From positions 1,925,001-1,989,000 of the forward strand of contig JBBBDQ010001269.1 of the NCBI GenBank assembly GCA_037127315.1: 64,000 bases of DNA, in the 5' to 3' direction. The stretch's first letter is position 1; each line of letters begins with the position of its first letter. Shown here piece by piece: positions 63,311-64,000 of this stretch. Under the pieces are notes generated by a model that had not been told where the DNA came from, did not search any database, and saw nothing but the letters and a program-made list of their open reading frames with translations. This DNA is from Ascarosepion bandense (Eukaryota; Mollusca; Cephalopoda; Sepiida; Sepiidae). A program made the position numbers and the translations under genes.

Positions 63311-63874
63311 TTGGTTACTGGTAGTTATTGTGATAAAACGTTTACTTATTTTCAGGTAACCTCGTTCTTTAATCATAATTCCAAAGTCATGATCAAGATG
63401 ATAAGGCGGTGGTTATCTTCATTGTAATTTGGCGAAACGTGGGCGAAAGATTCTCGTCTGTGTCAAGTAAAACGATCTGATTTGGACTGGCATTTTGACA
63501 TCGGTTCCTCTCTGTAGCTCGTCTTTTCTATACATGGCGATCATGACTTCCCACAAGATCCTCTGTTCTGTGACTGTTTCTCCCTATGTTAAAACTCACA
63601 CCCGTCGTAACACCGACCATTCACATATGCTCTTCAGATAAGCTGTTCGCTGATTTCCCTAATCTCTCCTAATACTAACTTGCCTCGTGACGGTTAAGTG
63701 TTCATGCCTTTATTCCTTACTTTGTTTACGTAATGTCAGCTGTCCTTTCCTGATCCTTAGTAGATGTGAATTTTCTGTTGTCACTTAATTTTCCTTATTT
63801 TATATTCGTTTCGTCCATGTGTGACTCTCGACTGCCAGGCTGGTTGGTTCGCTGGTTCGAGAACGGAGCTTGTT
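63311..63874. other. Unassigned stretch
   Basis: May hold the N-terminal half of the mariner-like transposase in decayed form. No motif could be confirmed. Confidence 0.3.
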
Positions 63875-64000
63875 GCGATGATGATGCCCAGACTGCACCA
63901 GTTATGATGACACTTTCGGGCCGCTAGATGCGATGATCTCGTCACAGTAGCTGGTCCTCAAGACGTCTATTACAACAACGAACTCACTGCCCACGCTGTT
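63875..64000 (+). repeat. Unknown dispersed repeat, start of a further copy
   Basis: CACCAGTTATGATGACACTT, GTCACAGTAGCTGGTCCTCA and AGACGTCTATTACAACAACG match 4105-4215 (reversed) and the starts of copies A and B. Runs off the right edge. Confidence 0.75.

Overview
This is eukaryotic, AT-rich, repeat-dominated intergenic or intronic DNA. It carries no recognisable host gene, rRNA operon, intact tRNA gene or bacterial operon. The combination of abundant tRNA-derived SINEs, long (TA)n tracts, Penelope-like elements with GIY-YIG ends, Gypsy and Tc1/mariner fossils, and non-LTR elements ending in an 'RLWNSLP' tail suggests a mollusc, most likely a cephalopod. That assignment is from general knowledge and is not proven here. 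Almost everything that can be identified is mobile DNA or derived from it.

Layout. 0-4.7 kb: a Tc1 fragment, a foldback, a ribozyme SINE, a nearly full-length mariner fossil on the minus strand split by a LINE 3' end, a decayed LINE and a tRNA-SINE. 5.2-8.6 kb: a decayed Gypsy element on the minus strand (protease, RT, RNase H, C-terminus, LTR) split by a plus-strand LINE. 8.9-11.1 kb: a Penelope-like element (PLE) with an internal 34-bp array, then a SINE. 11-21 kb: SINEs, foldbacks, another PLE end, an RTE-like fragment and copy A of a 1.7-kb unknown repeat. 21.2-24.7 kb: a nearly full-length Jockey/I-like LINE (minus). 25.7-29.9 kb: a nearly full-length RTE-like LINE (plus) with two small frameshifts. 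30.1-33.5 kb: a composite of unknown-repeat fragment, 5S-rRNA-like head, tRNA-SINE and internally deleted LINE, then the best hammerhead SINE and a GATA array. 33.6-41.6 kb: decayed LINEs, a Tc1 MITE, and copy B of the unknown repeat with a 21-unit VNTR. 41.6-45.5 kb: a cluster of PLE termini, palindromes and a PLE GIY-YIG end. 45.6-50.3 kb: a 760-bp dispersed repeat, an inverted copy of another repeat and a Gypsy pol fossil. 50.3-64 kb: LINE 3' ends, an inverted pair of ribozyme SINEs, a MITE, SINEs, two minisatellites that arose inside LINE coding sequence, a 5S-headed SINE, and a mariner-like transposase split by the 760-bp repeat.

The most interesting system is self-cleaving RNA built into small retroelements. 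A tRNA-headed SINE (four copies plus a stub) carries a full hammerhead-ribozyme layout directly before its (TA)n tail. A related layout, CUGANGA-hairpin-GAAA, recurs at about a dozen PLE-type termini. A second pattern is that four separate 32-36-bp tandem arrays all lie inside transposon copies. For three of them the unit can be matched to transposon coding sequence.

All coding calls are fossils interrupted by stops or frameshifts. Boundaries are read by eye and are usually good to about 5-30 bp. Family names rest on motifs, not on database searches.
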